DNA from: Streptomyces sp. MJM8645
GTDB lineage: Bacteria > Actinomycetota > Actinomycetes > Streptomycetales > Streptomycetaceae
Direction: 5' to 3'
Length of the DNA stretch: 64,000 bases
Assembly (NCBI RefSeq): GCF_001625365.1
Contig: NZ_LJJF01000001.1
Coordinates: 1,240,001 to 1,304,000 of the forward strand
Shown: positions 26,249 through 34,799 of the stretch, in pieces
Position numbering within the stretch: position 1 is the stretch's first letter
Layout: the number at the start of each line of letters is the position of its first letter
Position numbers and translations under genes: made by a program
The notes under the pieces: generated by a model
The model's database searches: none
What the model saw: the letters and a program-made list of their open reading frames with translations, nothing else
Told to the model about the DNA's origin: nothing

Positions 26249-26638
26249 ATCCCCACCACCCACCGCCCCGCCCACCCACAGCCGCTCGACCGCTTCGCAC
26301 TGCACCCCATGCCGCCGTGGGCCAGCGGAGCGCTCGTCCACCGCGTCCCCACCGACCCCGGCCAGCCGATCGAGGTCCTCTGGATCCCGGCCACCGCGCC
26401 CAGACTCCCCTTCGGCCGCATCCTGCTGCGGTGGGAGAAGGCCCCAGAGGCCGGCTGGGACGTCACCGCCCGCCTCGGCCTCGCCGCCACCGACGTCCAC
26501 CTCGCCACCTGGCCCGCCGCCCCCGACGACTGGCCCCGCCTGGTGCGCCCCACCCTGTACGAGGTCACCGGCCTGTGCTCAGCCCTCACCATCGCCACCG
26601 CCGCCCTCGAACTCGCCAACCGCCTCGCCGGCTCCTGA
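26249..26638 (+). CDS. Hypothetical protein, apparent ATC start
   Basis: Coding sequence of about 129 codons. GAGGAGG at 26237-26243 lies at ideal distance from ATC 26249, which begins a frame continuous with P-T-T-H-R-P. The first canonical codon is ATG 26309, which has no ribosome-binding site. The body has I-L-L-R-W-E-K-A-P-E-A-G-W-D-V-T-A-R-L-G and a helical end. If ATC is not used, the gene is start-damaged, or is expressed weakly from 26309 as 109 residues. Confidence 0.5.
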   Translation: MPTTHRPAHPQPLDRFALHPMPPWASGALVHRVPTDPGQPIEVLWIPATAPRLPFGRILLRWEKAPEAGWDVTARLGLAATDVHLATWPAAPDDWPRLVRPTLYEVTGLCSALTIATAALELANRLAGS

Positions 26639-26651
26639 AGACCACCGCACA

Positions 26652-26685
26652 AGGCCGCCCCGCGCCGAAAAGGCCGGGGCGGCCT
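26652..26685 (+). terminator. GC-rich hairpin terminator
   Basis: An 11-bp perfect stem (26652-26662 with 26675-26685) with an inner G-C-C/G-G-C pairing around GAAAA, just after 26249-26638 and before the excisionase-like gene. No T-run follows, as is common for high-GC actinobacterial terminators. Confidence 0.6.
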
Positions 26686-26751
26686 CGCCGTACGCCCACC
26701 CCCGCGACGGCGCGTACGCTCATCACCGAAGCACCGAGGAAGGACATGCAC

Positions 26752-26970
26752 ATGGCCGACGACCAGCAGCTATGGGGCTACGCCGAGGTCGCCGCGCACC
26801 TGGGCATCAGCGTCGGCGCCGCCCGCAACCGCCGAAACCGCGGCACCCTGCCCGCTCCCGACGACACCAGCATCGCGGACCGCCCCCGCTGGAAGCCCGC
26901 CACCTTCCAGAGCTGGAAGCCCCTCGGCCAGGGCCACCGCAGCGACCTGCACGGCAACCAGACCGAATGA
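26752..26970 (+). CDS. AlpA/excisionase-like MerR-type DNA-binding protein
   Basis: A 72-residue protein with the helix-turn-helix order L-W-G-Y-A-E-V-A-A-H-L-G-I-S, then A-A-R-N-R-R-N-R-G-T-L-P-A-P, then R-W-K-P-A-T-F-Q-S-W. This is the AlpA/excisionase form of the MerR superfamily. Such proteins bend DNA in excision or act as small regulators. AGGAAGGA favours ATG 26752 over ATG 26746. No integrase is present in this window. Confidence 0.7.
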   Translation: MADDQQLWGYAEVAAHLGISVGAARNRRNRGTLPAPDDTSIADRPRWKPATFQSWKPLGQGHRSDLHGNQTE

Positions 26971-27017
26971 CCGGCTGGAGCCCGTCCCAGTACGGGCGCA
27001 GAGAGGACCACCTGCCG

Positions 27018-27371
27018 ATGCCCAACCATCCAGTACGCCGTCCTGTCGCGCTGATCGCCTGGTGCTCCACCGCCGCGATCGGCGCCGCCACCGCGACCGG
27101 CGCCGCTGCGACCAGCACCTACGCGGTGTGCGCCGTAGGTCTGTTCGCCCTCGGCGGCGGAGCGCTGGCCGCCTATCGCACCGTCCGCGCCAGCGAAGAC
27201 CAGACCGACCGCGCTGTCCTCGAACGCCTGCGGCGCGACCCCGGCCTCACCTCCGCGGGACTCGCCGCCGACCTCGGCCTGCGCCCGGCCGCCGTCCGGC
27301 TCAGCCTCCACCGGCTGGCCGCTGCCAGCCAACTCCCCGGCTCAGCAGCTCCTCCCGGCCCGGGACGCTGA
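27018..27371 (+). CDS. Two-helix membrane protein with winged-helix end
   Basis: A 117-residue protein. Two hydrophobic helices (about 9-30 and 34-52) precede a winged-helix unit: A-V-L-E-R-L-R-R-D-P-G-L-T, then A-A-D-L-G-L-R-P-A-A-V-R-L-S-L-H-R-L. It has the same architecture as 25137-25499, although the two are too diverged to call recent duplicates. A short Pro-rich end follows. GAGAGGA precedes ATG 27018. Confidence 0.6.
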   Translation: MPNHPVRRPVALIAWCSTAAIGAATATGAAATSTYAVCAVGLFALGGGALAAYRTVRASEDQTDRAVLERLRRDPGLTSAGLAADLGLRPAAVRLSLHRLAAASQLPGSAAPPGPGR

Positions 27372-27374
27372 CCA

Positions 27375-27416
27375 GAAGCGAGAAGGACCGCCACCGGTGG
27401 CGGTCCTTCTCGCTTC
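27375..27416. terminator. Perfect 42-bp palindrome, bidirectional terminator
   Basis: Positions 27375-27395 are the exact reverse complement of 27396-27416 (GAAGCGAGAAGGACCGCCAC and its complement, plus one more pair). It lies between the + strand conjugation region and the convergent - strand pPIWI-RE operon, four bases after the last + strand stop. This fits a bidirectional terminator. Confidence 0.75.
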
Positions 27417-27490
27417 CCGACCTAAGACATCGGCCGAGAGTACCTATTCCGGAATGTTGTATTCCTTCCGCGCTCTCGTTGGTCGGTGCC

Positions 27491-30259
27491 TCAGTCCTCG
27501 GTATCTGACTCTGCGTCGACGGTCCGTCTGTACTCCCAGTGGTCCTCGTCCATCTGGATGCCGAGGTGGATGGGTGCTGGGTAGCGGGTCCGGTAGTTCC
27601 AGTGCAGGGCGTGGTCGCACAAGCGGGCGGCTGCCACGGCGTAGGTGACGGGGTTGTGGCCGTCGGGGAGGTGGAGGACGCTGATCTCCGTGGCGGTGTG
27701 GCTGTACCAGGTCTCGGCCTGTTCCTCCGCCGAGGTGCTGACCCAGCGGGTGTACTTCTCCCCGGCGCGGGCGTGGCGGGAGCCTCCCTTGTACTGCTCG
27801 GGCACGTTGCACAGGATGAAGTTGTGGGTGGTGCCGTTCATTCGGAAGATGCCGGTGGAGAGCTTGCGCTCTTGGAATTCGGTGTCCCCCTCGTCTGTAA
27901 TCACCAGCCGTTCGATGATGGCGGGTGTCGCGATGTGGTCGTTACCTGTGGTGACGCGGAGAACGGCGCGGGGGCGCTGGTCGATGGGGAGGGTGAAGCC
28001 CGGCAGGGCAGGGCGCTTGTCGAGAGTGCCGTCGAGTTCGGGTGTGCGGCCGTGGTGGCGGTTGGCCAGTAGTGGCCAGATGCTGCGGGCCTGGTCGCCG
28101 GAAATGTAGACGTTGTAGCCGGTGGCGGCGTGGGCGAAGAGGCCGAGTTCCCACAGTGCCCTGTCGATGGAGCGGGGAAGTTGCGCGTCCCTGCGGCGGC
28201 CCTCGGGTAGGCGGCGCGCGCGGTGGCGGGTGTTGGCGGTGGCGTAGTCGAGCCAGAGGCCGCCTGGGGAGTCCGCGTTCGGCAGGTAGGCGAGGGACTG
28301 CCACAGTCCGTCGGGACCAGGCACGAGTGCGACGAGGGTCCAGATGAGGCGCGGCTGCTCGGTAGCGGGGCCACGGCGGTCGCCGAGCTGTTGGCGCAGG
28401 TGCAGGCCGACGTGCACGAGAGGTTCCTTGATCCCGTTGGGGCCGAAGGTCAGGGCGTCGGTCAGGCGGGGGTGGATCAGGCCGGCGGAGCGGTGGAGGT
28501 CAGCGATGGCCATGTGGCCGCAGTGGTCGCCTTCGAGTTCGCGCCCGAGCCGGTCGAGATCGGTGGTGATCTCGCGTTCCTTCTTGCGGGGGTTGCGCCG
28601 TCCGGGCTTGTGGGGGGTGAGGAACTGGGTGAGGACTCCGAGGCTGGCTAGTTCGCGGACGGCGTGGGGCTTGGCGTCGAGCTCGTAGGGGTCGAGGACC
28701 GTGGAGTCGGTCTTGCGGGATTCGCGGCGCTGGCGGCCCCATGCCTTGGCGTCGTACTCGGTCTCGCACAGGGCGAGCAGCCTGGTGCCTTCGGGGGCAT
28801 CGAGTCCTTGGAGTTGTCGGGCCAGGGTGGGGCGCTGCTTGTGGTGGTCACCGTGTCGGAGGAGGTCGTCTGCGGGTTGCAGGAACGCCTCGACGTGGTC
28901 GTTCAGCGGTACCGGCGTTCCCTCGGGCATGCCGGTGGCGGCGAGGTCGGGGCGGTTGTAGTGGTAGGCGAGCAGGCGCTGCATGCGGGTGCGCTCGTCC
29001 TGGTGGCGGTAGAGGACGAGGATCCGCAGTCGCTCGCGGCCGGCGGTGAGGAGGATCTCGCCCAGGCGGGGGTCGTCGAGCAGGACGCTGTCGCGGCCTT
29101 GGTCGGTGCTGCGGCGGCTGCCGAAGGCGCGCCCGGCAACCTGTTCGGCTTGCAGCAGTGGTTGACCCAGGGCGGCGCTGGCGTAGCGGGCGAGTTCGCG
29201 TCTGGAGTGCATGCCGTCGCCCTTGCCGATGGAGTACGTGCCGGAGAAGGGGATGAGGGCGCGCAGGTCGCCGGGTGGGCCGGTGAGGTCGCAGGCGCTG
29301 GGGGCGAGGAAGTCGGTTTCGCCGGCGGCGCGCGGGAAGACGTCTTCGCCGTGCAGGCGGGTCCAGGCGTCCAGGGCGAGGCGTGTGGTGTGATCGACGT
29401 GGGTGTGGTCGCGGCGGCCGCCGAAGGCGAGCTTGAGCAGGGGGCCGTCTGCGGCGCGGGGGGCGAACCAGCCGGTGCGGGCGCTGCGGAGGGTGTTGCT
29501 CAGGCGCGAGACGACCGGCTCGATGGCGGCAACCGGAACGTTCAGCCCGGGGTAGGACTTGGCGGCCACCTTCAATCGAAGGGTCGCGCAGTGGGTGCGG
29601 GTCTTCCACTCTGGGGCTTCCTCGCCAGGGCTGTCGGTGTCCTTGTCGCCGTATGCGGCGCCCCAGGTGTTCGTCCACAGCAGGTCGGTGTCCCAGACCA
29701 GGAGGTTGCCGTCCAGGTCGACGCGGAAGCGGACGGTCTTGCCGTCGATCTGCCAGGGCTCGGCGGCGAGCTTGCTGGCGACGGCCCAGCTGGCCGCCCT
29801 CCACGCCCAGCCTGGGGCGTCGATGCAGCCGTTGGTGGGGGTGAAGTGCCCCCACAGCGAGGTCTCTTCGGGGGCGGTGCCGGCGATCAGGTCGGCGATC
29901 TCGCTCTGGTAGGCGAAGGAGAAGCGGTCGCGTTCGGTCTGCAGGAGTGCCTGTTCCCACAGGACGATCGCGTCGTGGAGGTCGTCGCGGTCGATGGGGC
30001 GGCTGGTGGCCAGGTACTTCGGCGGGTGTTCCTTGCTCTGGGGGTACAGGGCCGCGCAGGTGTAGCCGGTGGCACGAAGGACGGTGAGCAGGCCCGCGTA
30101 GGGCAGGTTTCCCTTGGAGCCGGTGATTCCGCGGTACATCTGTCGAAGGGCCGGCCATGCTTTGTCGATCTTGTCGGGCAGCGGGTGGAGGTAGGTGGTT
30201 CCGAGGAGGTTCTCGTCGGTGTGGGGGGCAAGCAGGGACAGCCGGGTTTGGGTACTCAT
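27491..30259 (-). CDS. pPIWI-RE family protein (PIWI/RNase H, X domain)
   Basis: A 922-residue protein, last gene of a three-gene operon. It matches the prokaryotic PIWI-RE family: an N-terminal X domain, a MID-like middle and a C-terminal RNase H fold. The C-terminal block W-N-Y-R-T-R-Y-P-A-P-I-H-L-G (from about residue 887) and Q-M-D-E-D-H-W-E is characteristic. So are D-G-L-W-Q-S-L-A-Y-L-P and the Y-I-S-G-D-Q-A-R stretch upstream. The family is named for invariant Arg and Glu residues; I cannot assign them with certainty here. It is predicted to bind a nucleic-acid guide and act in defence against plasmids or phage. ATG 30259 overlaps the helicase stop (ATGA). Confidence 0.75.
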   Translation of the reverse strand: MSTQTRLSLLAPHTDENLLGTTYLHPLPDKIDKAWPALRQMYRGITGSKGNLPYAGLLTVLRATGYTCAALYPQSKEHPPKYLATSRPIDRDDLHDAIVLWEQALLQTERDRFSFAYQSEIADLIAGTAPEETSLWGHFTPTNGCIDAPGWAWRAASWAVASKLAAEPWQIDGKTVRFRVDLDGNLLVWDTDLLWTNTWGAAYGDKDTDSPGEEAPEWKTRTHCATLRLKVAAKSYPGLNVPVAAIEPVVSRLSNTLRSARTGWFAPRAADGPLLKLAFGGRRDHTHVDHTTRLALDAWTRLHGEDVFPRAAGETDFLAPSACDLTGPPGDLRALIPFSGTYSIGKGDGMHSRRELARYASAALGQPLLQAEQVAGRAFGSRRSTDQGRDSVLLDDPRLGEILLTAGRERLRILVLYRHQDERTRMQRLLAYHYNRPDLAATGMPEGTPVPLNDHVEAFLQPADDLLRHGDHHKQRPTLARQLQGLDAPEGTRLLALCETEYDAKAWGRQRRESRKTDSTVLDPYELDAKPHAVRELASLGVLTQFLTPHKPGRRNPRKKEREITTDLDRLGRELEGDHCGHMAIADLHRSAGLIHPRLTDALTFGPNGIKEPLVHVGLHLRQQLGDRRGPATEQPRLIWTLVALVPGPDGLWQSLAYLPNADSPGGLWLDYATANTRHRARRLPEGRRRDAQLPRSIDRALWELGLFAHAATGYNVYISGDQARSIWPLLANRHHGRTPELDGTLDKRPALPGFTLPIDQRPRAVLRVTTGNDHIATPAIIERLVITDEGDTEFQERKLSTGIFRMNGTTHNFILCNVPEQYKGGSRHARAGEKYTRWVSTSAEEQAETWYSHTATEISVLHLPDGHNPVTYAVAAARLCDHALHWNYRTRYPAPIHLGIQMDEDHWEYRRTVDAESDTED

Positions 30260-33200
30260 CGGGGTCTTTCGTATTCGGCCGTGGTGGCGCGGGGCAGGGG
30301 GACGTGGACCAGGTGGGGTTGGTCGGTGGAGTGGGCGAGGTCGAGCCAGGCGGTGAGGGTGGAGCCGTAGGTGCGGCGCAGTTGGTACTGCTGGTGCTTG
30401 GTGAGTTGGTCGTAGTAGGCGCGTAGCAGGGAGGGGTAGTCGGTGCCGAAGTGGGTGGCGAAGAAGGCGTTGTCGACGAGGTAGAGCTGTACGGGGGTGC
30501 CTCCGCGGCGGGCGCGCCCGGCGAGCTGGATCATGTCGACGAGAATCCCGGCGAGGACTTCGATCTTCAGGAACTTGGGGAGGCGGGAGAGCATCGGGCT
30601 GGCGCTGAGGAGTTGGTACAGGCGTTTGTGGGCGGCTCGGCTCTGCAGGGTGAGCATGTGGGCTGGGTCGGGGCCTGCGTGGCCGGCGGCGATGCCGGTG
30701 GCGCCGATGCTGGCGTACATCGCTGTCGGGGAGTGGAGGTCGGCGGGGGGCCGGGTGGCGACCCAGACCGAGGCGAGGGCGGAGCGGTCGGTGCCGGGGA
30801 CGAGGATGTTCAGGGCGCGGGCGACCAGGCGCATCGGTGCGCAGATCACCTTGACGTTGGGGTGGGTGAAGGGGAGGTCTTCGAGCTGGTCGACGGTGAT
30901 CATGACCACTCCCTGGGGCGGGGCGACCCCGCCGGGAGATGTGTTCTTCTTTTTGACCACCACGGCGATCCAGGAGGGATCGGGGATCACGGAGGCGATG
31001 CCGGCAGCGAGGACCATGGCCTGGCTGTAGGCGTTGGAGACCACCATCGCGCGGGCCCGGTCGCGTTCGTGGTTCTCCAGATACCTCAGGTGTTCGGAGA
31101 GGCGGTCCGTCCACAGACGGGCGCCGAGGTCGCGCAGCCGGGCGGGCTTGCTGGCCTGGTCCTGGCCGCCGATGGCGATGGGGTTCCAACCGTTGGGGGT
31201 GTCGGAGACGTTGCCGGGCCGGGCGGTGACCGACCCGGGTGTCGCGTCGGTCATCACGTAAGCGGGCAGCGTGTGCAGGTGCTCCTTGGCAGCGCCGGGG
31301 AAGTACGCGGTCGCGGACAAGGCCAAGACGCTGCGCTCCACGCCGGCGGCGGCCAGGGCGATGGTTCCACCGAGTTGGACGGTGCTCGTGTGAGGGTCGC
31401 CGCTGAGGGCCTGCACGGACAGGCGGCCTCCGCCGTACTGGTCTTTCTCGACCTTGAAACCGATCAGCTGGTAGCCCAGCGGCCCGAAAGGCAGTGCAGG
31501 ATTGCGGTTGAAGGTCCCCAGGGCCTTGGCGAGGTCCCGGCCTGCTGTCATCTGCTCGCGGCGTCCCATGCCGGCCAGGACGGCCTTGAGGTGGCGCAGG
31601 GATTGACGAAGGCTGCCAAGCCAGGCACGCACCAGCAGGGCGTTGGTGATCTCGCGGCGTTCGTGCTCGGGGACGCCAAGTTTGCCCAGTGCCTTGTCGA
31701 TTTGAGTCTTCACCAGGGGCAGGGCGTCGTGGCTTTCGTCGCGGCTGACGGCCTTCTCCAGCAGCGCGGCCAGGTCAGCGTAGCGGGGCGGAGGAGGGTT
31801 CCTCTTCTTTTTCTTCCGGTCGGGAAAGATCTTGCGGAAGTCGCGGTAGACATCGGGGTCGATCGGCTGGGTGATGTCCACGTGCAGCAACTTGTCGAGC
31901 AGCCACCGGTCCCACGCTCCGGGCACGTGCCAGCCGGAGTTCAGCCGGTCGTCGTCACCGTGCTCGGCGGGATCCAGCCACAAGTCGCCTTCCAGAACGT
32001 AGTTGAGGAACTGCTCGCCCAGGCTGCGGGCCTTGAACAGGACGGGGACCAGGCGCCGGTCGCTGGCCGCGTCCAGGACCTCGCGCTGCCGGTCGACCTC
32101 CACCAGCAGCGACGATCTGTGGGCTCCCCGGCTGGCCAGGGTGAACTCGTCCGCGCCCATCTCGCACCAGCTCTGCTGCATCCGGTCGGCTTCGTCAACC
32201 AGCAGCACCTGGCACCGGCGCATCACAAACTCCAGGAGACTGATGCGGTCCAGCACGCCCTTGTCCGTCTTCACCGGCACCGGCACCGACCCGCCCAGCA
32301 GGTTGTGATGGTTGGTGACGATCACGTCCGCGTCCACGGCCTCGCGGATCAACGCGTACTTGCCGCACACGCCCAATCGCGGGCAGGCGTGCGCAGGGCC
32401 CGGTCCCTCACGGTCGTCCGCGGCATCGGCCGGCCTCAGCGACAGGCACGGCTCAGCGCCGCGCCGCACCGGTTCCCCGTCCGTGAGCCACGTCGACAGG
32501 TCACAGCCGTAGGCCAGTTCCTCGAACCGCTGCTCACGGCCCTGGACCAAGGCCCGCCCGGCCTGCTCGGCCAGCCGGTAGCCGGAGACCAGCGGCACGA
32601 CCTTCAGCGTGGGGTGGGCGAGGGCGAACTCGGCGGCGGTCTTGCGCACGAGGTCGTCGTCTTGCCCGATCTGTTCGTCGAGGGCATGCCGAGTGAGTTC
32701 GCCCTCGGCCTCGCGCATGTGCTCGGTGTTGCTCAGGCTCTCGTGGATCTGGCCGACGACGACCACGACCGGCCCGGCCCGGTTCTGGGCCAGCAGGGGC
32801 GCCGCAGCCCTGAGCAGGACGGTCTTCCCCACTCCGGTCGGCGCGTTGACGACCGTGACCTTGCCTGCGGGCATCCTCAGCCGGGTGACCTTGCGGTCAT
32901 CCAGGTCCAGCAGCCGTCCGAAGAAGCGGCCCATCAATCCGGGCTTCCAGCTGTGGCGCGCGTCCGCGGCCGCCTGCCGGCCCACCGCCCGGAGCATCCG
33001 GCGGCGCGAGAGGACGACCTCGCCTCGGTACGGGGCAGTGCGTACCCGCAGTGGAGTGACTCCGTCCTCGCCCTCCCCATCCGGGATCGTGACGACGGAG
33101 TCCTTGCCGAAGGCCCACATTCCGGTGGTGGCCACGGGCTGCGGACCGCGGCTGCGGTAGTAGATCTCCTCCGCCTCGCGCAGCAGGCCCCTCGCGAGCT

Positions 33201-33570
33201 TCAGCGGTTGCTGCGCGTGGGCGACGAGCAGGTACTTCGCCTTGCTCGGCTCAGTGCCCTCCGGCATCCGGTACAGGCTGTCCGGCTGGCAAGCCCACCA
33301 GCACGCGAGCTGATGGAATTCCTTCCGGTCGGCCAGCTCCGGGGGCCGCACGTGCCAGTAGTCGCCGGCGATCTCCCGCACCCAGCGAGGAAGTTGAGGC
33401 CAGCGATCCCACAGGTCGGTGCGCGCGGCGGCGAAGACGTGTGCTTGGTCCAGCGGGACAATCCGCCGCCCCTTGGGGTCGACGAACCCGAAGTACTCGT
33501 CCGCCAGCGCCAGCGGAATGGCCAGCGCAAGCTTCCGCAACGCCCACTCGTCCTCGGCCTGGTCCCTCAC
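30256..33570 (-). CDS. pPIWI-RE-associated DinG/XPD-type helicase with Fe-S cysteines
   Basis: A 1104-residue superfamily 2 helicase. The N-terminal about 230 residues fit the Z domain of the module. Walker A is A-P-T-G-V-G-K-T at about 243-250. Four cysteines (about 356, 375, 396, 402) between motifs Ia and II match the 4Fe-4S insertion of DinG/XPD. The DEAH-box equivalent is V-D-E-A-D at about 458-462, preceded by V-T-N-H-H-N. The C-terminal helicase lobe ends with R-A-R-R-G-G-T-P-V-Q. GTG 33570 overlaps the REase stop (GTGA). It is expected to unwind DNA for the PIWI protein or REase. Confidence 0.8.
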   Translation of the reverse strand: MRDQAEDEWALRKLALAIPLALADEYFGFVDPKGRRIVPLDQAHVFAAARTDLWDRWPQLPRWVREIAGDYWHVRPPELADRKEFHQLACWWACQPDSLYRMPEGTEPSKAKYLLVAHAQQPLKLARGLLREAEEIYYRSRGPQPVATTGMWAFGKDSVVTIPDGEGEDGVTPLRVRTAPYRGEVVLSRRRMLRAVGRQAAADARHSWKPGLMGRFFGRLLDLDDRKVTRLRMPAGKVTVVNAPTGVGKTVLLRAAAPLLAQNRAGPVVVVVGQIHESLSNTEHMREAEGELTRHALDEQIGQDDDLVRKTAAEFALAHPTLKVVPLVSGYRLAEQAGRALVQGREQRFEELAYGCDLSTWLTDGEPVRRGAEPCLSLRPADAADDREGPGPAHACPRLGVCGKYALIREAVDADVIVTNHHNLLGGSVPVPVKTDKGVLDRISLLEFVMRRCQVLLVDEADRMQQSWCEMGADEFTLASRGAHRSSLLVEVDRQREVLDAASDRRLVPVLFKARSLGEQFLNYVLEGDLWLDPAEHGDDDRLNSGWHVPGAWDRWLLDKLLHVDITQPIDPDVYRDFRKIFPDRKKKKRNPPPPRYADLAALLEKAVSRDESHDALPLVKTQIDKALGKLGVPEHERREITNALLVRAWLGSLRQSLRHLKAVLAGMGRREQMTAGRDLAKALGTFNRNPALPFGPLGYQLIGFKVEKDQYGGGRLSVQALSGDPHTSTVQLGGTIALAAAGVERSVLALSATAYFPGAAKEHLHTLPAYVMTDATPGSVTARPGNVSDTPNGWNPIAIGGQDQASKPARLRDLGARLWTDRLSEHLRYLENHERDRARAMVVSNAYSQAMVLAAGIASVIPDPSWIAVVVKKKNTSPGGVAPPQGVVMITVDQLEDLPFTHPNVKVICAPMRLVARALNILVPGTDRSALASVWVATRPPADLHSPTAMYASIGATGIAAGHAGPDPAHMLTLQSRAAHKRLYQLLSASPMLSRLPKFLKIEVLAGILVDMIQLAGRARRGGTPVQLYLVDNAFFATHFGTDYPSLLRAYYDQLTKHQQYQLRRTYGSTLTAWLDLAHSTDQPHLVHVPLPRATTAEYERPR

Positions 33571-34748
33571 TGCACACCCCTGGCAGCCCGCTTGATCTGC
33601 TCGACGAGGCGGGTGAGCGTGAGCACCTTTGTTCTCCGCCCGGTCAGCCGAGCCTTGAGATACGCCACCTCGTGAGCCTGGTGGTCCGGAACGACGATGA
33701 AGAGCGTGTAGGGCTTCGGCTCGCGTTCCAGCAGCGCCTTGGCGAGAGCGGCGGCCGACGCCCAGTCCTTGGCGTCCACCCGCCATGTACGGACCGGCCG
33801 TCCCGGCACCGCGACCGTGATCCTCAAGTCGTACTCGTCGGGACGCAGTTCGCCCGGCCACATCTCCACCCGTACGTGGGCCTGGTCTTTCAGCCGGTCA
33901 CGCAGTTCGATCTCCAGCAGAGTGGGCAGCACCCCGTAGCGCCACACCGGACGGCTGAGCGCCAGATGATCCACGCTGGCGGGAAAACCAACTACCGGCT
34001 CCGACGCCCTGCCCGTTCCCACCAGGACCGGCGCCACCCCGCGCCCGCCCCGTTCCAGGGACAGGCGGTAGTGCACCCCCCTAGCTCGATGCGCCTCACA
34101 GCGAACCTCGACCTCCTGGCCGGTCTCCACCACCCGCATCGGCCAACGGCACTTCGGGCACGGATACCACCAGCCCTCCAACTGACACCACGGCCAGTCG
34201 CTGACCGACTCGAAGAAGTCGAAACGCATCCACAACCGATCCCACCGCTTGCGCAACACCCGCAGCGGCCCGGCCGGGCACTCCGCCAGAAGGGCCCGCG
34301 CCTGCCGGTACTCCTCCGGTTCCAGCCGGCGCATCACCTCGAACAGACGCCGCTCCTCCTGCTCCGCCCTCACCCGCGCCCAGGGCCAATGACGGTCCAG
34401 CGCCACCTGCGGAACAAGGTGCTCCCGGCACAGGTCCTCCAGCGCATCACGGACCAATCCGGCACCGTCCAACAGCCTCAACTCACCGAAGCGGTCATCA
34501 ACGTCACCAGGAGGCGGTAGGAGCGGGGCGAGCGGGCCGCGTAGGCCCAGGCGGAACTCGTTCATCCCCAACTGCACTGCCCGACCAGGCGTGTGGGCAG
34601 CGCGCAGTGCGGCGAGGCAATCCATCAGTATGTCTGCCCGCCGTACTGTCTCCAGCCCGGCGTCCGTCTCAGCCGCTACTGCCAGGCAGCAGGCGGTCAA
34701 TGCCTGCTCCCGGCGAATCCGCACATCATCACGTTCCGTCAGCGCCAC
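33567..34748 (-). CDS. pPIWI-RE-associated restriction endonuclease
   Basis: A 393-residue protein, first gene of the operon. An N-terminal helical region is followed by a Cys pair C-P-K-C and a later Cys (about 200-225). A C-terminal restriction-endonuclease fold has catalytic-type Asp at about 307 (Y-D-L-R-I) and D-A-K at about 325-327, with a following V-V-P-D-H-Q strand. This fits the REase that accompanies pPIWI-RE proteins. The start is GTG 34748, with only a weak ribosome-binding site. Three genes with 4-base overlaps form one tight unit. Confidence 0.75.
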   Translation of the reverse strand: MALTERDDVRIRREQALTACCLAVAAETDAGLETVRRADILMDCLAALRAAHTPGRAVQLGMNEFRLGLRGPLAPLLPPPGDVDDRFGELRLLDGAGLVRDALEDLCREHLVPQVALDRHWPWARVRAEQEERRLFEVMRRLEPEEYRQARALLAECPAGPLRVLRKRWDRLWMRFDFFESVSDWPWCQLEGWWYPCPKCRWPMRVVETGQEVEVRCEAHRARGVHYRLSLERGGRGVAPVLVGTGRASEPVVGFPASVDHLALSRPVWRYGVLPTLLEIELRDRLKDQAHVRVEMWPGELRPDEYDLRITVAVPGRPVRTWRVDAKDWASAAALAKALLEREPKPYTLFIVVPDHQAHEVAYLKARLTGRRTKVLTLTRLVEQIKRAARGVQ

Positions 34749-34787
34749 ACACGCAAAGATGGCCTACGAACAAGAAGCTCTGCGGCA

Positions 34788-34799
34788 TAGGCTGCATTC
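34788..34799 (+). promoter_or_regulatory. Putative -10 element for a leaderless transcript
   Basis: TAGGCT at 34788-34793 lies six bases before GTG 34800. There is no ribosome-binding site, which is the arrangement of actinobacterial leaderless mRNAs. The -35 region is poor, so this is tentative. Confidence 0.4.

Noticed and set aside
30260..31189. N-terminal extension of the pPIWI-RE protein
   Set aside because: The extra sequence overlaps the helicase gene and is Pro/Arg/His-rich. ATG 30259 gives the ATGA overlap typical of this operon.
30451..33675. A 1074-codon open frame on the + strand
   Set aside because: Antisense shadow of the helicase gene, which has complete helicase motifs and Fe-S cysteines.
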